A stretch of DNA of 43,639 nt, taken from contig JAHHII010000021.1 in assembly GCA_019358855.1 (NCBI GenBank), positions 1-43,639 of the forward strand, given 5' to 3'. The translations under genes were made by a program, and so were the position numbers. Of the stretch, positions 26,125 through 37,200 are shown one piece after another; positions within the stretch are counted from its first letter, which is position 1, and the number at the start of each line of letters is the position of its first letter. Under the pieces are notes generated by a model. It made no database searches, was not told where the DNA came from, and worked only from the letters and a program-made list of their open reading frames with translations. The DNA comes from Timaviella obliquedivisa GSE-PSE-MK23-08B (GTDB lineage Bacteria; Cyanobacteriota; Cyanobacteriia; Elainellales; Elainellaceae).

Positions 26125-26210
26125 AGGGCAGAGATGAATTGATGTGTTGGGGGCTGTCTTTAGTTTAATTGTGCATCAGAGAGGATGCCGTGAATAACTT
26201 TTTATGCGCT

Positions 26211-26221
26211 AACCAATTAAG
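26211..26221 (+). promoter_or_regulatory. Third copy of the AACCAATTAAG word
   Basis: The 11-base word found before the kinase and M50 genes occurs here, 106 bases before the EACC1-like gene, and is followed by AAATAG (ATAG also follows in the other two). The second word CGTCACTC is not present. It may be a shared operator for the region. Confidence 0.35.
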
Positions 26222-26326
26222 AAATAGAACCATCTGAATGACTTAAGGAATCACGATGGATTCGCAAGGATAGACATCAAGCAGCACGCCTATTGTTTTA
26301 TTCCCTAGTAAATTGTGAGTCTAAAC

Positions 26327-26704
26327 ATGATCTGTGAAACTGTAAAACTAACGCTTCAATTTGATCCAGAACATTTCGATGAGATGGAACGTCACCGAGA
26401 AGCTCAAAAACTCTTGAATCAGTTGAGATATCTTGATGAGGTGAAATCTGTTGATCGGCTGTTGAACCCTAATCCTCCTGATGGAAGTTATGCCATAGGT
26501 GCGGCTATTGTCGGTGCATTGACCGCGGAAGTGAACGTTGAGAACTTCTTGAAAGTGATGCAGTTTTTGCGCGATCGCCTAGTTGGAAAATCGATTTATA
26601 TCAAGATCGAAGCCAACGGTAAGCAGATAGAAGTTAAGGCTTGTAGCCTAAAAGAACTGGAAGTGGTGTTCGGATTAGCTCAGGGTTTTATCAGTGGCTT
26701 ATGA
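26327..26704 (+). CDS. EACC1-like small protein beside the caspase
   Basis: About 125 residues. The pattern LRYLDEVKSVDRLLNPNPP, then YAIGAAIVGALTAEV, a helix LKVMQFLRDRL, and a terminal IYIKIEANGKQIEV with a closing helix fits EACC1 (effector-associated constant component 1). That small alpha/beta domain is described from bacterial conflict systems, where it is encoded next to caspase, trypsin or other effectors. The downstream caspase gene starts after 52 bases, as expected. ATG 26327 is preferred over GTG 26315, because GTGAG at 26315-26319 then serves as a weak Shine-Dalgarno. The family call is from memory of the pattern and should be tested by HMM. Confidence 0.7.
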   Translation: MICETVKLTLQFDPEHFDEMERHREAQKLLNQLRYLDEVKSVDRLLNPNPPDGSYAIGAAIVGALTAEVNVENFLKVMQFLRDRLVGKSIYIKIEANGKQIEVKACSLKELEVVFGLAQGFISGL

Positions 26705-26756
26705 AGCCTAACGGCAACGTTAGTAGCTTGATACATAAGAATCATAACGAGGATAT

Positions 26757-28496
26757 ATGGCAAGAATTGCACTACTGATTGGGGCTAGTGAATACGGGAC
26801 GGGGATACCTTGGCTGCCTTGTGCTACTAAAGATGTAACGGCATTGCAGCACTTGTTAGAAGATAAGGAGATCGGCAAATTTGATGAAGTCAGAACATTG
26901 CTTAATCCCGATACTCAAACAATGGCAAAAGCCATTGAGAAGCTGTTCAGAGAACGTGAGAAAGAGGATTTTGTATTGTTGTTTTTCTCAGGGCACGGCA
27001 TTCAGGATGACTCTGGTAGGCTATTTTTTGCAGCCCATAATACTCAAGAAATGGACGGAAAGATATACTGGGCTGATACCGTCTCTGCTAGCTTTGTTCA
27101 TGATCAAATAGAAGGCTCTCGATGTTGGCAGATAGTTGTGATTCTCAACTGCTGCTTCAGCGGTGCATTCTCTTCAAATTTGGTTCCTCGAAGCGTTGGG
27201 ATTGCTGATGTTAAGGCACAGCTTGGTGGGAAAGGGCAGGCGATTCTAACTTCGTGTAATGCGGTGCAATTCTCTTTTGAGGAGAAGGATGCGGCTTTGT
27301 CGATTTACAGTCAACATCTGGTTGAGGGCATCAAAACGGGTGAAGCGGATCAAGATGGAGATGGACGAATTACTGTTGACGAACTGCATAACTACATTAG
27401 AAAAAATGTTAAGGACTCTGGATTTCCGATGAATCCTGAAATTCATTTGGTAATGGAGGAGCCGTTAACGATCGCCCACACCCTTGTGCAGGATAAGGGC
27501 AAGTTCTATGAGAATAAAGTAGCACTGTTTGCGCAGCAGGGCAAAATTTCTAAGACTTGTCACAAAGTCTTAGTTGAATTGAGAGGAGACTTAGCGTTAT
27601 CCCGTGAAGAAGCTAAGGCAATTGAGTCCAAAGTTTTGAAGCCGCAACGAAAATATCAGAAGAGCCTACATCTCTATCGTCAGGAATTTTTGACGATCGC
27701 TCAGAGATCGCCTGGAGTCAGTGAACGCGATCGCAATCTCTTAGTACGCTTACATCAAGGCTTAAGGCTGAACCCTGAAGATGTCGAACAAATTGAGGCA
27801 GAATTTCTCCAGAAGATGAGTGCCTCCAATAAACGGATTAATCGCCTGATGTGGGCGCTGCTACATTCTATTGGTACGGTCTCGATAATGTCGGCTGCGA
27901 CCATAGGTATTTACTTTCGACTCTACAACAATCTGCCTCAACCGATCCTAGAACCCCTTTCCCCTACTCTGGAAGAATTACACGAGAACCTGTTTGGAAA
28001 AGTTGATGATTTACGTCATCAACTGGCGATGCAGATCATGGATTCACAAACCGTTGCCCTTTTAACTGCAGTTCAGACATCTTCGACTCAGACGGTTGTG
28101 GAAAAGGTGATGGCAGCAGCAGCACTTACGGAGAAGGCTCAAACTCAGGTTGAATGGTCGAGTGCAGCAGAATACTGGAAACAGGCGATCGACGAGTGGC
28201 ACAAAGCATCCCAGATCCCCGAAACTGAGCTACAAAAAGCAAAATCAGAACTGTGTTTTGGAGAGGCTGTGTCCAATGCGACGACAGCAGCAGAGCAGTC
28301 GCACCAAGCTAAGACACAAGCGGAATGGCAAGCGATCGCCCATCTTTGGGAACAAGCACACGACTATATGCAAGCAGTATCGCCCGTTTCTCATCATAAA
28401 CAATTGGCTAAGGCAAGATCTGCCACCTATGCTGCCAATCAGCAGGAAGCTCAGAAGCGGGCTAAAAGCCTAAGTCAATCAGCAGTGAATAAGTAA
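26757..28496 (+). CDS. Membrane-anchored caspase-family (C14) protease with EF-hand loop
   Basis: 579 residues. The caspase p20-like domain (about 3-235) starts ARIALLIGASEYG. It contains the His loop LLFFSGHG (His80) and the Cys loop ILNCCFSG, where Cys133 aligns with the catalytic Cys of DSCHSG-type metacaspases. The usual Asp before it is Asn131. DQDGDGRITVDE (198-209) is a complete canonical EF-hand loop, so calcium dependence is possible. One membrane helix lies near 362-385 (LLHSIGTVSIMSAATIGIYF). After it come two similar helical units (QVEWSSAAEYWKQAI, QAEWQAIAHLWEQA). The protease faces the cytoplasm if the N-terminus is inside. Start ATG 26757 has GAGGAT before it. It is probably co-transcribed with the EACC1-like gene. 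Confidence 0.9.
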   Translation: MARIALLIGASEYGTGIPWLPCATKDVTALQHLLEDKEIGKFDEVRTLLNPDTQTMAKAIEKLFREREKEDFVLLFFSGHGIQDDSGRLFFAAHNTQEMDGKIYWADTVSASFVHDQIEGSRCWQIVVILNCCFSGAFSSNLVPRSVGIADVKAQLGGKGQAILTSCNAVQFSFEEKDAALSIYSQHLVEGIKTGEADQDGDGRITVDELHNYIRKNVKDSGFPMNPEIHLVMEEPLTIAHTLVQDKGKFYENKVALFAQQGKISKTCHKVLVELRGDLALSREEAKAIESKVLKPQRKYQKSLHLYRQEFLTIAQRSPGVSERDRNLLVRLHQGLRLNPEDVEQIEAEFLQKMSASNKRINRLMWALLHSIGTVSIMSAATIGIYFRLYNNLPQPILEPLSPTLEELHENLFGKVDDLRHQLAMQIMDSQTVALLTAVQTSSTQTVVEKVMAAAALTEKAQTQVEWSSAAEYWKQAIDEWHKASQIPETELQKAKSELCFGEAVSNATTAAEQSHQAKTQAEWQAIAHLWEQAHDYMQAVSPVSHHKQLAKARSATYAANQQEAQKRAKSLSQSAVNK

Positions 28497-28505
28497 TTGG
28501 CTCTA

Positions 28506-28559
28506 AACCAATTAAGTCAATAGATGAGTTTGATGTCCTTTATATATTCAACGTCACTC
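28506..28559 (+). promoter_or_regulatory. Leader motif shared with the kinase gene
   Basis: AACCAATTAAGTCAATAG (28506-28523) and CGTCACTC (28552-28559) lie in the 65 bases between the caspase and the M50 gene. They match the kinase leader in both words, with word-to-word spacing of 46 versus 44 bases. This suggests that the M50 gene has its own promoter and is co-regulated with the kinase. Confidence 0.45.
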
Positions 28560-28561
28560 CT

Positions 28562-29182
28562 ATGTTCATCTACAATCTTTTCACTCATCCGGTTTACTTT
28601 CTAAGGTTCGTTGCAATTCTGGCATTTTCGATTAGTCTACATGAATTAGCGCATGGTTATGCTGCCCTCAGCCAAGGAGATGACACTCCACTTCAGCGAG
28701 GACACATTACGCTTAATCCGCTGGTGCATATGGGTTGGGAGTCGCTAACTTGTCTCTGCGTTACGGGGTTGGCTTGGGGACAGATGCCTGTAAATTCGGC
28801 TAAGTTTCGGGCTGGGGGATGGAGCAATATTTGGGTGTCTGTGGCAGGACCGCTGTGTAATTTGGGATTAGCTTTGCTGTTTATTGTGGCGTTGCGGTTG
28901 ATGACAACCTTCAACTTGCAGGGGATTTGGAGCGTTGAGTTTTTCTATCTGGCAGCCCAGGTTAACCTGGTGTTATTTTCGTTGAATCTTGTGCCTTTGC
29001 CACCTTTGGACGGGTTTCATGTTGTGAGTGAGGCTTTTCCGGCACTGAAGATTTTGGAAGAAACTCCGTTGAGTCTGTTTCCTTTGGTAGTTCTGTTGAT
29101 GAATCCGGACTACATGACAGCTTGTTCTGATGCTGCCAAGTTGACTGTGGAAGTCTTGGGCGGGGTGAAACTTCTACCGTGA
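28562..29182 (+). CDS. M50-family (site-2-protease-like) membrane metalloprotease
   Basis: 206 residues with four or more membrane helices. The zinc motif HELAH (His27, Glu28, His31) lies in the first helix, and NLVPLPPLDG with Asp150 provides the third ligand in a later helix, as in the short YwhC/Rip3-like group of site-2 proteases. There is no PDZ or CBS domain. It would cut membrane-spanning substrates such as regulators or tail-anchored proteins. The gene follows the caspase by 65 bases but has a leader resembling that of the kinase. Candidate substrates nearby are the kinase, the caspase and the coiled-coil proteins with hydrophobic tails; none of this is shown. ATG 28562 follows immediately after the shared leader. 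Confidence 0.88.
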   Translation: MFIYNLFTHPVYFLRFVAILAFSISLHELAHGYAALSQGDDTPLQRGHITLNPLVHMGWESLTCLCVTGLAWGQMPVNSAKFRAGGWSNIWVSVAGPLCNLGLALLFIVALRLMTTFNLQGIWSVEFFYLAAQVNLVLFSLNLVPLPPLDGFHVVSEAFPALKILEETPLSLFPLVVLLMNPDYMTACSDAAKLTVEVLGGVKLLP

Positions 29183-29370
29183 TTATGGAATTAATTTCTT
29201 AAGTTAATTTGACTTTTCCAGACTTAAATCTACTTTAGTGCTAGGTATAACCCAGTCAAGTTGATGTAGATCGGTTGTATCTTGTGAGTAAATGTATTTT
29301 CGAGCACTCTAACTAAGTGTCTATACAGGGAGCTTACGGGATGAGGCTATAGTTACCGAGTGTGGTGTAG

Positions 29371-31206
29371 ATGAGAGTTGCTATGAATTATCCCCCACTG
29401 TTTGCTTTGCTCGTGATGGTTACAGTATGGTTCATTGAGGGGAATCTACGAACCGCTCTAGCAGATCCTGAACAGGTTGAAATTTTACCTTTTGCCCCTA
29501 GGCCGTCTCCAAGTCCGGTTGTGCCGATTCCAGGTCTGGTCAGCCCTTCTCTTGAAGCTGTCCCAGAACAAGCCTCACCTGTTGTTCAAGCTGAAATTGA
29601 TACCTGTCCAGGTTTAGTAGAAGCAGATGCAGATACTTCTACTCCACAGCCAGAGGTTTCAGAACCTACTCCTAGTAAAGTATTAGTCAACGATATAGTC
29701 GCAGCCAATGGCATTTTTGCTAATACAGATAAAGCTAGGTTTGATGCTGCTGTAGAGAGCTATAAAGGGCGTGAGTTGCTCGCGCAGGATTTGATAGATC
29801 TTAAGAGGGAAATCGATCGCCTGTACGCGAGGCTAGGTTACATTACATCTATTGCAAGGCAACCTACTCTGAGACAGGTTCAAGATGGAACGCTAAAGGT
29901 TGACATGATTGAGGGGGCTTTAATACAGATTAACCTCACGGTGGATGGAACACGGCGATTGGATAAATCCTATGTTTGTAGCCGTATTTTACGAGGCGTT
30001 GATGTACCGCTCAATACCAATCAACTCGAAGATCAATTAAAGCTCCTGCGCATCGATCCATTATTTGAATATGTGGAAGCGAGTTTGGCTGCGTCGAGCA
30101 CGGGCGATCAGCAAGGACACGAGGGCGAAAGCATTTTGAATGTTCGGATCAAAGAAGCTGAGCCATCTGTCGTGAATTTTAGTGCAGATAATTATTCACC
30201 GCCGAGTATTGGTTCAGAGCGGTTTAGCGTTAATGCCCGATATCGCAATTTGACTGGACTTGGGGATGAAATTTCAGGCTCTTATTCCCGCACTATTACA
30301 GGAGGTGCAGATGTATTTGACTTTACATATCTTGTGCCTCTCAATGCAATGAATGGAACGCTCTTGCTCAGAGCAGCACCAAACCGAACCGAAATTACTC
30401 AAGCTCAATTTCAAGATTTGGACATTCGAGGAACGCAGGCTGTTTATCAACTGGAGTATCGCCAACCGATTGTGCGATCGTCAGATGAAGAGCTAGCTTT
30501 ATCGTTAGGGTTTCTTTATCAAAGTGGATTAACGTTGCTAAACGGTGAGCCATTAGATATTAACGATGTGGATCAGGGTGGGATTAGTCGAACCAGCGTG
30601 ATTCAGTTCAGTCAGGATTATTTGCGGCGCGATGGCTCTGGAGCTTGGTTGTTACGATCGCAGTTTAATTTCGGGACAGGCTTATTTGATGCGACGATTA
30701 ACCAATCGCCTATTCCTGATAGTCGCTTTTTCAGTTGGTTGGGTCAGGTGCGGCGGGTACAGCGGTTTGGGGATGATCATATAGTGTTAATGCAAGGTGA
30801 TGTACAACTGACTCCTGACCCTTTACTATCATCACAGCAGTTTGTGATTGGTGGTTCTCAATCTGTGCGAGGATATCGACAAAATGTGCGGTCGGGTGAT
30901 AACGGGTTGCGAGTCTCTGTGGAAGACCGGATTGCGATCGTGCGGAATCGGCGAGGAGATCCATCTATTCAACTGGTGCCGTTTGTGGATGCAGGGTTAG
31001 TTTGGAATCAGGCAGAAAATTTGATTGAACTGCCAAAACAACGGTTTTTGTTGGGAGCAGGTTTGGGGCTACTGTTAAATGAGCCGTTTAGTATTAATGG
31101 GTTAAATGTCCGGGTGGAATATGGTTTTCCTTTTATTGATTTGAGCGATCGAGAGGGAAATATTCAGGATGATGGTTTGTATTTTGGTGTGTTTTACCAA
31201 CCTTGA
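29371..31206 (+). CDS. TpsB-type outer-membrane transporter (second copy)
   Basis: 611 residues. The first 31 form a signal peptide ending near RTALA. A Pro/Glu-rich linker (about 35-110) leads to two POTRA domains (about 112-265; IEGALIQINLTVDGTRRLDK marks the second), then the beta-barrel with VIGGSQSVRGYRQN carrying the TpsB VRGY motif, and the end DGLYFGVFYQP. It would secrete the exoprotein encoded convergently at 31234-37377; only 27 bases separate the two stops. It resembles the TpsB at 1856-3751 in layout but has a divergent linker. ATG 29371 is kept, but ATG 29383 is possible; neither has a strong Shine-Dalgarno. Confidence 0.93.
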   Translation: MRVAMNYPPLFALLVMVTVWFIEGNLRTALADPEQVEILPFAPRPSPSPVVPIPGLVSPSLEAVPEQASPVVQAEIDTCPGLVEADADTSTPQPEVSEPTPSKVLVNDIVAANGIFANTDKARFDAAVESYKGRELLAQDLIDLKREIDRLYARLGYITSIARQPTLRQVQDGTLKVDMIEGALIQINLTVDGTRRLDKSYVCSRILRGVDVPLNTNQLEDQLKLLRIDPLFEYVEASLAASSTGDQQGHEGESILNVRIKEAEPSVVNFSADNYSPPSIGSERFSVNARYRNLTGLGDEISGSYSRTITGGADVFDFTYLVPLNAMNGTLLLRAAPNRTEITQAQFQDLDIRGTQAVYQLEYRQPIVRSSDEELALSLGFLYQSGLTLLNGEPLDINDVDQGGISRTSVIQFSQDYLRRDGSGAWLLRSQFNFGTGLFDATINQSPIPDSRFFSWLGQVRRVQRFGDDHIVLMQGDVQLTPDPLLSSQQFVIGGSQSVRGYRQNVRSGDNGLRVSVEDRIAIVRNRRGDPSIQLVPFVDAGLVWNQAENLIELPKQRFLLGAGLGLLLNEPFSINGLNVRVEYGFPFIDLSDREGNIQDDGLYFGVFYQP

Positions 31207-31233
31207 GCAAGTTGTGAAGTCAGTCTCGTTGCT

Positions 31234-34200
31234 TTACCAAGGGTTTCCAACTATTGTAAAACCTGCCCAATAATAAGGATTCTTGATCGTAGAATCATTA
31301 ATATCGTTACCAAAACCTTGTCCGCTCTCGTTTAACTGTTCTAGCAATGCTGGCGGGATCGAAATCTGGGTTGCAGCTAGAAGTTGTTTTCCATTGTCAT
31401 CAATGATAGGGGGCAAAAATAGCACTCCCTCTTTGTATGTGATTTTTCCATTAATAATGTCAAGCTGGGCGCGACGGAGTGCTTCCGCTTTGATGGGGAC
31501 GTACTTAAGCCATCGATAGAATTCGGTCATGAGAACCCAATTTGCTTCTTGATTGGTAAGCCACAAACTACCTAAGACCGAGATCACTCCACTTTGTACT
31601 GCGGCTCCTGCAAATCCTAGCTCAGAATAGCGATCGCCTAATGCCGTGTCACAAGCACCTAAAACCAAGAGATCGACTGGAGGATTATTCCAACCTTGCT
31701 CTCGGATATCATCTAAACGAAGTGCATCTCCATGCAGTTCGATAGAAGGACTTAACTGATTCTTTGCTTGCTCTTCGTTAGGAAAGAATGCATGGGTTGC
31801 AAAGTGCACAATACCAAAATGATTTTGTTTCTCTAGAAGATTTCGGGTGACTTGTTCTTCGGGCAGTAGCTGACCCAACTGAGAAGGCTTAAGACCCTGC
31901 CAGAGGTTTTGAACAAAAATGGAGTTGAGTTGAAGGGGAACTGACAGAAGTTCATCCCACCGTTCTTCGTCTTGAGGAAATGTAGACGAACCTACTGCCA
32001 AAACTTCACTGCTCCGAATATCTCTGTAGCGTGTATCTGTAAGGGAAAGACTGGGAGCTATACCGATACTATAGTTTTCAATGAGAAAACGATTATTTAC
32101 ATCCTTCAATGCAGCTAAGGGAACTGAACGAAGTTTTTCATCGGTGACAAATACTAAGTTCTTAATTTTCTGGCGCTCTAAATAGTTTTGAGGGGGAACA
32201 TTACTTACTGGCTGATTATCGCCATCGGTAATTGCTTCCAGAGGTTCAATTAACCATCTATAAAGGATTCGAGCGTTAATGTTTTCAGGAGTTGAAGTCG
32301 AGGCATTTTTAGCGTTATTGTAAAAGCCTATTGCAGCATCTGTGACAGCTTGTCGCGTTGCTCCGGGCGGTAGCACTCTTACAGGGAGACGATCAGCGGT
32401 CACAAGAACAACTTGTAGTTGATCGGTTGGTTTTGCTTCTCCTGAATCTGGTATTTTTTGAACAATCTGATCATTCGAGATTTTACCTGCTGAAATGAAG
32501 TTAGCATAGACAACTGCTGGTTTAATACCTGTTGCATCTGCAATTCTTTGGAGAGTAGTTGAAATAGCAAACAAACTTCCTTCTTGAAATTGATAAACCT
32601 CGGTGCTTGTTGCGCTCCCCTGACCTATTGCTCTCTCAGTCGAGACTGGTGGAGCGGCAATTCTTATAGAGTTTTGGCTGAAATATTTCTTGAAGTCATC
32701 GGTAATACTTTGATCAAGGTTACTCACTCCCGGATCCAGCATCAATGAGGGCGGTTGAACCGCGATCGGGTTGGGTACGCGAGAGGGTGATTCTTCGTCT
32801 TTCTGGTCTTCATCGTTTGTCAGTTGCTGGGGATCTCTTTCTCTAGGAGGAATTGCGTTCGTCAGTAAACTAATATTGGGAGGTTGAGTCAAACCAAATC
32901 GATAAGAATCGAGTGGAACAGTCGCGTCACCAGAGGTAATGCCTCCTCGTGTACCGTTAATGCTGACACCACCCACGACAAATGGCACAATGCCATCTCC
33001 TCCATGCGAGATCTCAATTCTGCCCCCCGAAGTGCCTCCTGCGGTAGAAATGCTAGATCGAGAATCGTTTGGAATCCGACCTGTTGCGCGGAAGAATCGT
33101 TCTGTTTCAATCGTGACATTTCCACCGCGATCGCTGCCTCGCGTATTGATGGAGCTAACCTGAATGTCGCCGCTGGGGTCAAGCAGGACAGACCCACCGT
33201 TGCCTGCGCTGCCGCTGGAGTTGATTCTCCCTGCTGTAATTGCTGTCTCAGCCTGGACTTGAATGGTTCCTCCGCGTCTTCCAGAACTGATGAGGTCGCC
33301 TGTGGTAATTCCACTTGTTCTAGCAGTCAGGGTGATATTGCCGCCTCTGCCTCCATTATTGCTGGAGTCCAAGGTTGGAGCGTTGATCGAGTTAGCAGTC
33401 AGGGCAATATTGCCACCGTTAGTGTCAATGCGGGCAGAGTTGGGAGTGGTGATCGAGTTAGCAGTCAGGGCGAGGTTGCCATCAGTTTGGAGAAGTCCGG
33501 CGAAGCGAAGGGTACTGTTGCTGTTCACCACAAAGTCTGTGAGGTTGGTGAAAGTGTTTCTGGTCAGGGTGAGGTCGCCGATCGGATTATCTGATGTGCC
33601 GAGTTGGAATCTGGAACCACCTGCGTTGATGTCACCTGACAAAATCAGGTTTCTGGGTATTGATCTGCCGAAGCGGACTTCTGCACCGTTGGTGGTGAGG
33701 GTGCCGAGGCTGACTGTGCCCGGTGAATTGATGATGAGTTGCCCGTCTACGTCCGATCGCCTGTTGGTGGCTCCGAATGTGAGATTGCCTGTGGTGAGGT
33801 TGCGATCGGCATTGAGACGGAGGATTCCGCCTCTGTTAGCGGAGCTTGTATTAAGAGCGCCAGTGGATGTATTAATGTCTCTGCCGTTTAAGGCAATGTT
33901 GCCGCCGTTTGTGATAATTGCGTTAGAAACAGTTAAATTTTCAGGGCTGTCAAAGGTAAAGTTGCCGCCATTTGTAGTGATGGCACTGGAAAGCGTAAAG
34001 TTGTCAGCTAGCAGGAAGCTAAGGCTACCACCATTTGTATTGAGATTAGCAGGAAGCTGAATGTTGCTGGGGCGATTAGCATTGCCGACCTCTACATCTG
34101 CACCGTTGAGCGTGAGTCCGGCGCGAAAGTCGATCGCGCCACGAGTATTGGCAGTGAGAGTTCCATTGGTCGGACTAGGAGTTGATGAGCCAAGGATCAC

Positions 34201-37200
34201 GGCTCCGGTGGTAATGCGATCGCCTGCTGTGAGATCAATAGCTCCACCTCTCCCGGTTTGTGAGGACGAGTTGAGAGTGCCCGTTGTGATGCTGCCGTTA
34301 GGGGCGGAGAGGGCGATCGCTCCACCATTCCCATTTGCGAAGGTATCGAGATTGCTTGCTGTGATCCTGCCGTTATTGCTGGTTAAGGTAATAGCTCGAC
34401 CAGGGTTAGTAATGTTACCAACGTTGATGTCTTGATTGGTTTGGAATGCGATCGGGTTGTTGAATGTAACGTTGAAGTTATTAGGTACGGTAGTAATTGT
34501 GCCGTCGTAATTATTACCTCCGATCAAGATTTGGGAAAAACCGCTTTGTATTGTACCGAGTTCACGATCAGTTAAATTTAAGCGATTATCAGCAGTATTG
34601 CCTCCAATAGTGCTACCTAAGCTAGGAGTCAGAGGTGTGAATTGAAGAGTTCCAGTACCCTGAATCTGCGTACTAGAGACAAGATCTATCTCATCAGATC
34701 TTAAGGTAATATTGCGATTACCTTGAATCCCATCTTGATTACCAGCAAAGTTAATTCCAGCCGTCCTAGCTCCAGTACCTTCCAAAGTAATAGAGCCTGT
34801 CCCATCCGATACTATTTGACTTCCAGATAGGAGATTGACGCCATAATTTTCACTTCCAGAACCGTTACCAGTACCACTTAAATTAATGGTTCCAGTGTTT
34901 GATCGAACAGTACCCGCTTCAAGATTGATTCCACGATTCCTGTCCAGGCTGCCATTACCAACACCTGTAAGAGTAATATTTCCTGAGCCAATTGCTTGAA
35001 CACCTACAAGATCGGTTCTTGAGCCAGGAACTCCTGTCTGAAACAAAATACCACTATTTCCACTATTTCCATCTACGCTTCCTCTTCCATCCAGAACGAT
35101 GTCTCCACTACCCCGCGATTCCACTGCGCCTTCAGTGAAAAACGAGATACCTCTATTAATGCTCCCAGAACCATTGCCGCGACCTGTGAGTCTGGCAATC
35201 CCATTGTTCACAATAACCCTAGAAGAATTCTGAATTTGTATTCCTGAATTCTCCTCATTGCCATTGCCACCACGACCAAACATCGTGATATTTCCGTCAC
35301 CTTTTGATTGTATTGTACTGGTTCCCGCACTAATTTCAATTCCTGTATTGTATGCTCCAGTCGAATTACCACCATACCCATTGAGAATAATGTCTCCATT
35401 CACTGAGCTAATAGTAGAATTACTAATTAGGACACCAGAGTTACAAGTTTTTCCAGTAACACAGAAGCTGGTCGGAGGTAAAGTTGGATTACCCGTTGTG
35501 TCTCCACCTCTACCCTCTAAAGTAATAGTTCCGCCAGTTGATTCTAGTGTGCTGCGAAGGGTGAAAATTATTCCATAGTTTCTAGCCGTTGTTCCCCCTG
35601 TTCCACGGATGTCGATACTACCAGAGCCAACATTGACATTGCTACCAATGTCAATGTTACTAGTGAAGGTGACACCAGCATTAGAAAGAGTGTTCCCCGT
35701 AGCGCTCCCTGTTCCTCTTCCTACAAAGTCACCGCCATTAGTATTAATTGTTGCGGCATTAATCACAAGGGCACCGCCATTAGTGCCATTATCTGAATTA
35801 GCTATAAGCGTGACATTGCCACCATTGGTAGTAATATTTGAGCCAGGATTGACTGTAATGTTGTTATTTGCTTCAGCGGTTAGCCCTATTCTAGGAGCAT
35901 CAATCTGAATGGGAGCATTAAAGTTGATATTATTATTTGCTCGCAAGACAACATTACTTGTTGAACTATTAATAGTACCGTTATTGATATTGCTTACCCC
36001 AGTTGCAGGGGGATCACTAAACGCATCGTTGGCGGTAAGTTGGGCGGGGACATTCGCACCCGCAATCACATTGATGTCGAATGGATCAAGCAACAAGGTA
36101 CCAAACCTACCTTGAACGCTACTCAAATCGGCGATGCCAGAATAATCTAAGAAAGAGTGCCCAGATATTTCGGCAAAGCCACCGTTGCCTCCATTTCTTC
36201 CTCCCCTGGCAGTTAAAGTCCCATAAAAATGGGTTGCTTCATCCGCCCAAACAATCACTCGACCACCATCACCGCTATACAGTGCATCCGCATTAATCAA
36301 TGAATCCCGACTCACAAACGTCCGATCGCTATTTGGCACCGTTCCCTGTCCCTGATAATCGCCCCCAATTCTGACCGTGCCGCCCCCGTTTTGACCCGAA
36401 GCATTCACCGTCGCATTGACCAAACCTACCCGATCGCCCAACACATTAATTTCAGGCAATGTAGTGCCCTGAGTAGAAGCATCAAGAGTACCAGAGGCGA
36501 TCGCTGTTCCCGCCCCAGTTGGAATCACAGTATCAGAAGCCACTAAACGGACTGAATTATCAGAAGCAACTATCAACCCCGTATTAGCATCTGCCCCCAC
36601 CGTCAACAACTGCGCCAGAGCAGCCGGATCAGTCAAAACCTCGTTTGGCAAACCATCCTGACCCGGAGCCAACTCAATCTCCAGACTCAACACCATGCCT
36701 TCCTTACTAATGCGGAGGATATTCTGACCTGGAACCGCCGTAATCGTAATATCACCACCCGGAGCCGCAATCCGCCCCGTATTGATCACCGCTCCCCCCA
36801 GCAAACTCAGACTTTGCCCTTCCGGCACCGCCAACTCTCCAGCATTTACGATCGCCCCCGGTTCGCCCATCGTAAACCCAAAACTCCCTGGTTCACCAAT
36901 CAAAGAAGTGTAATCATTCGCACCGATCGCATTAAACCAACGACTCCCAAACCCAATGCCATTAGCAGTTGTCACCGTCAAAGAACCCGGTATATCCAAA
37001 CGGGCATTTGAGCCAAAAATCACCCCAGCCGGATTCATCAAAAATAGATTTGAGTCGCCCCCTGTCACCCGAATCAAACCCTGAATTACCGAAGCATCAC
37101 CCCCTGTCACCCGTGCCAAAATATTGCGAATCTCGGGGTTTGACAAAAAATTGGCAATTTGATCCCGACTCAGACCAAACTGCTCAAAACTGTGGAAGAG

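Noticed and set aside
33263-34060. Long plus-strand open frame (265 codons) and several others opposite the exoprotein gene
   Set aside because: They are antisense to a repetitive Gly/Asn/Thr-coding region with few stops; the translations are low-complexity Leu/Val/Pro/Arg runs without family features or ribosome binding sites.
34000-36000. Repeated short words in the exoprotein gene as a possible CRISPR or tandem repeat array
   Set aside because: They are degenerate, codon-phased repeats encoding the beta-helix (TNGGNI, SGTGNGS types), without regular spacers.
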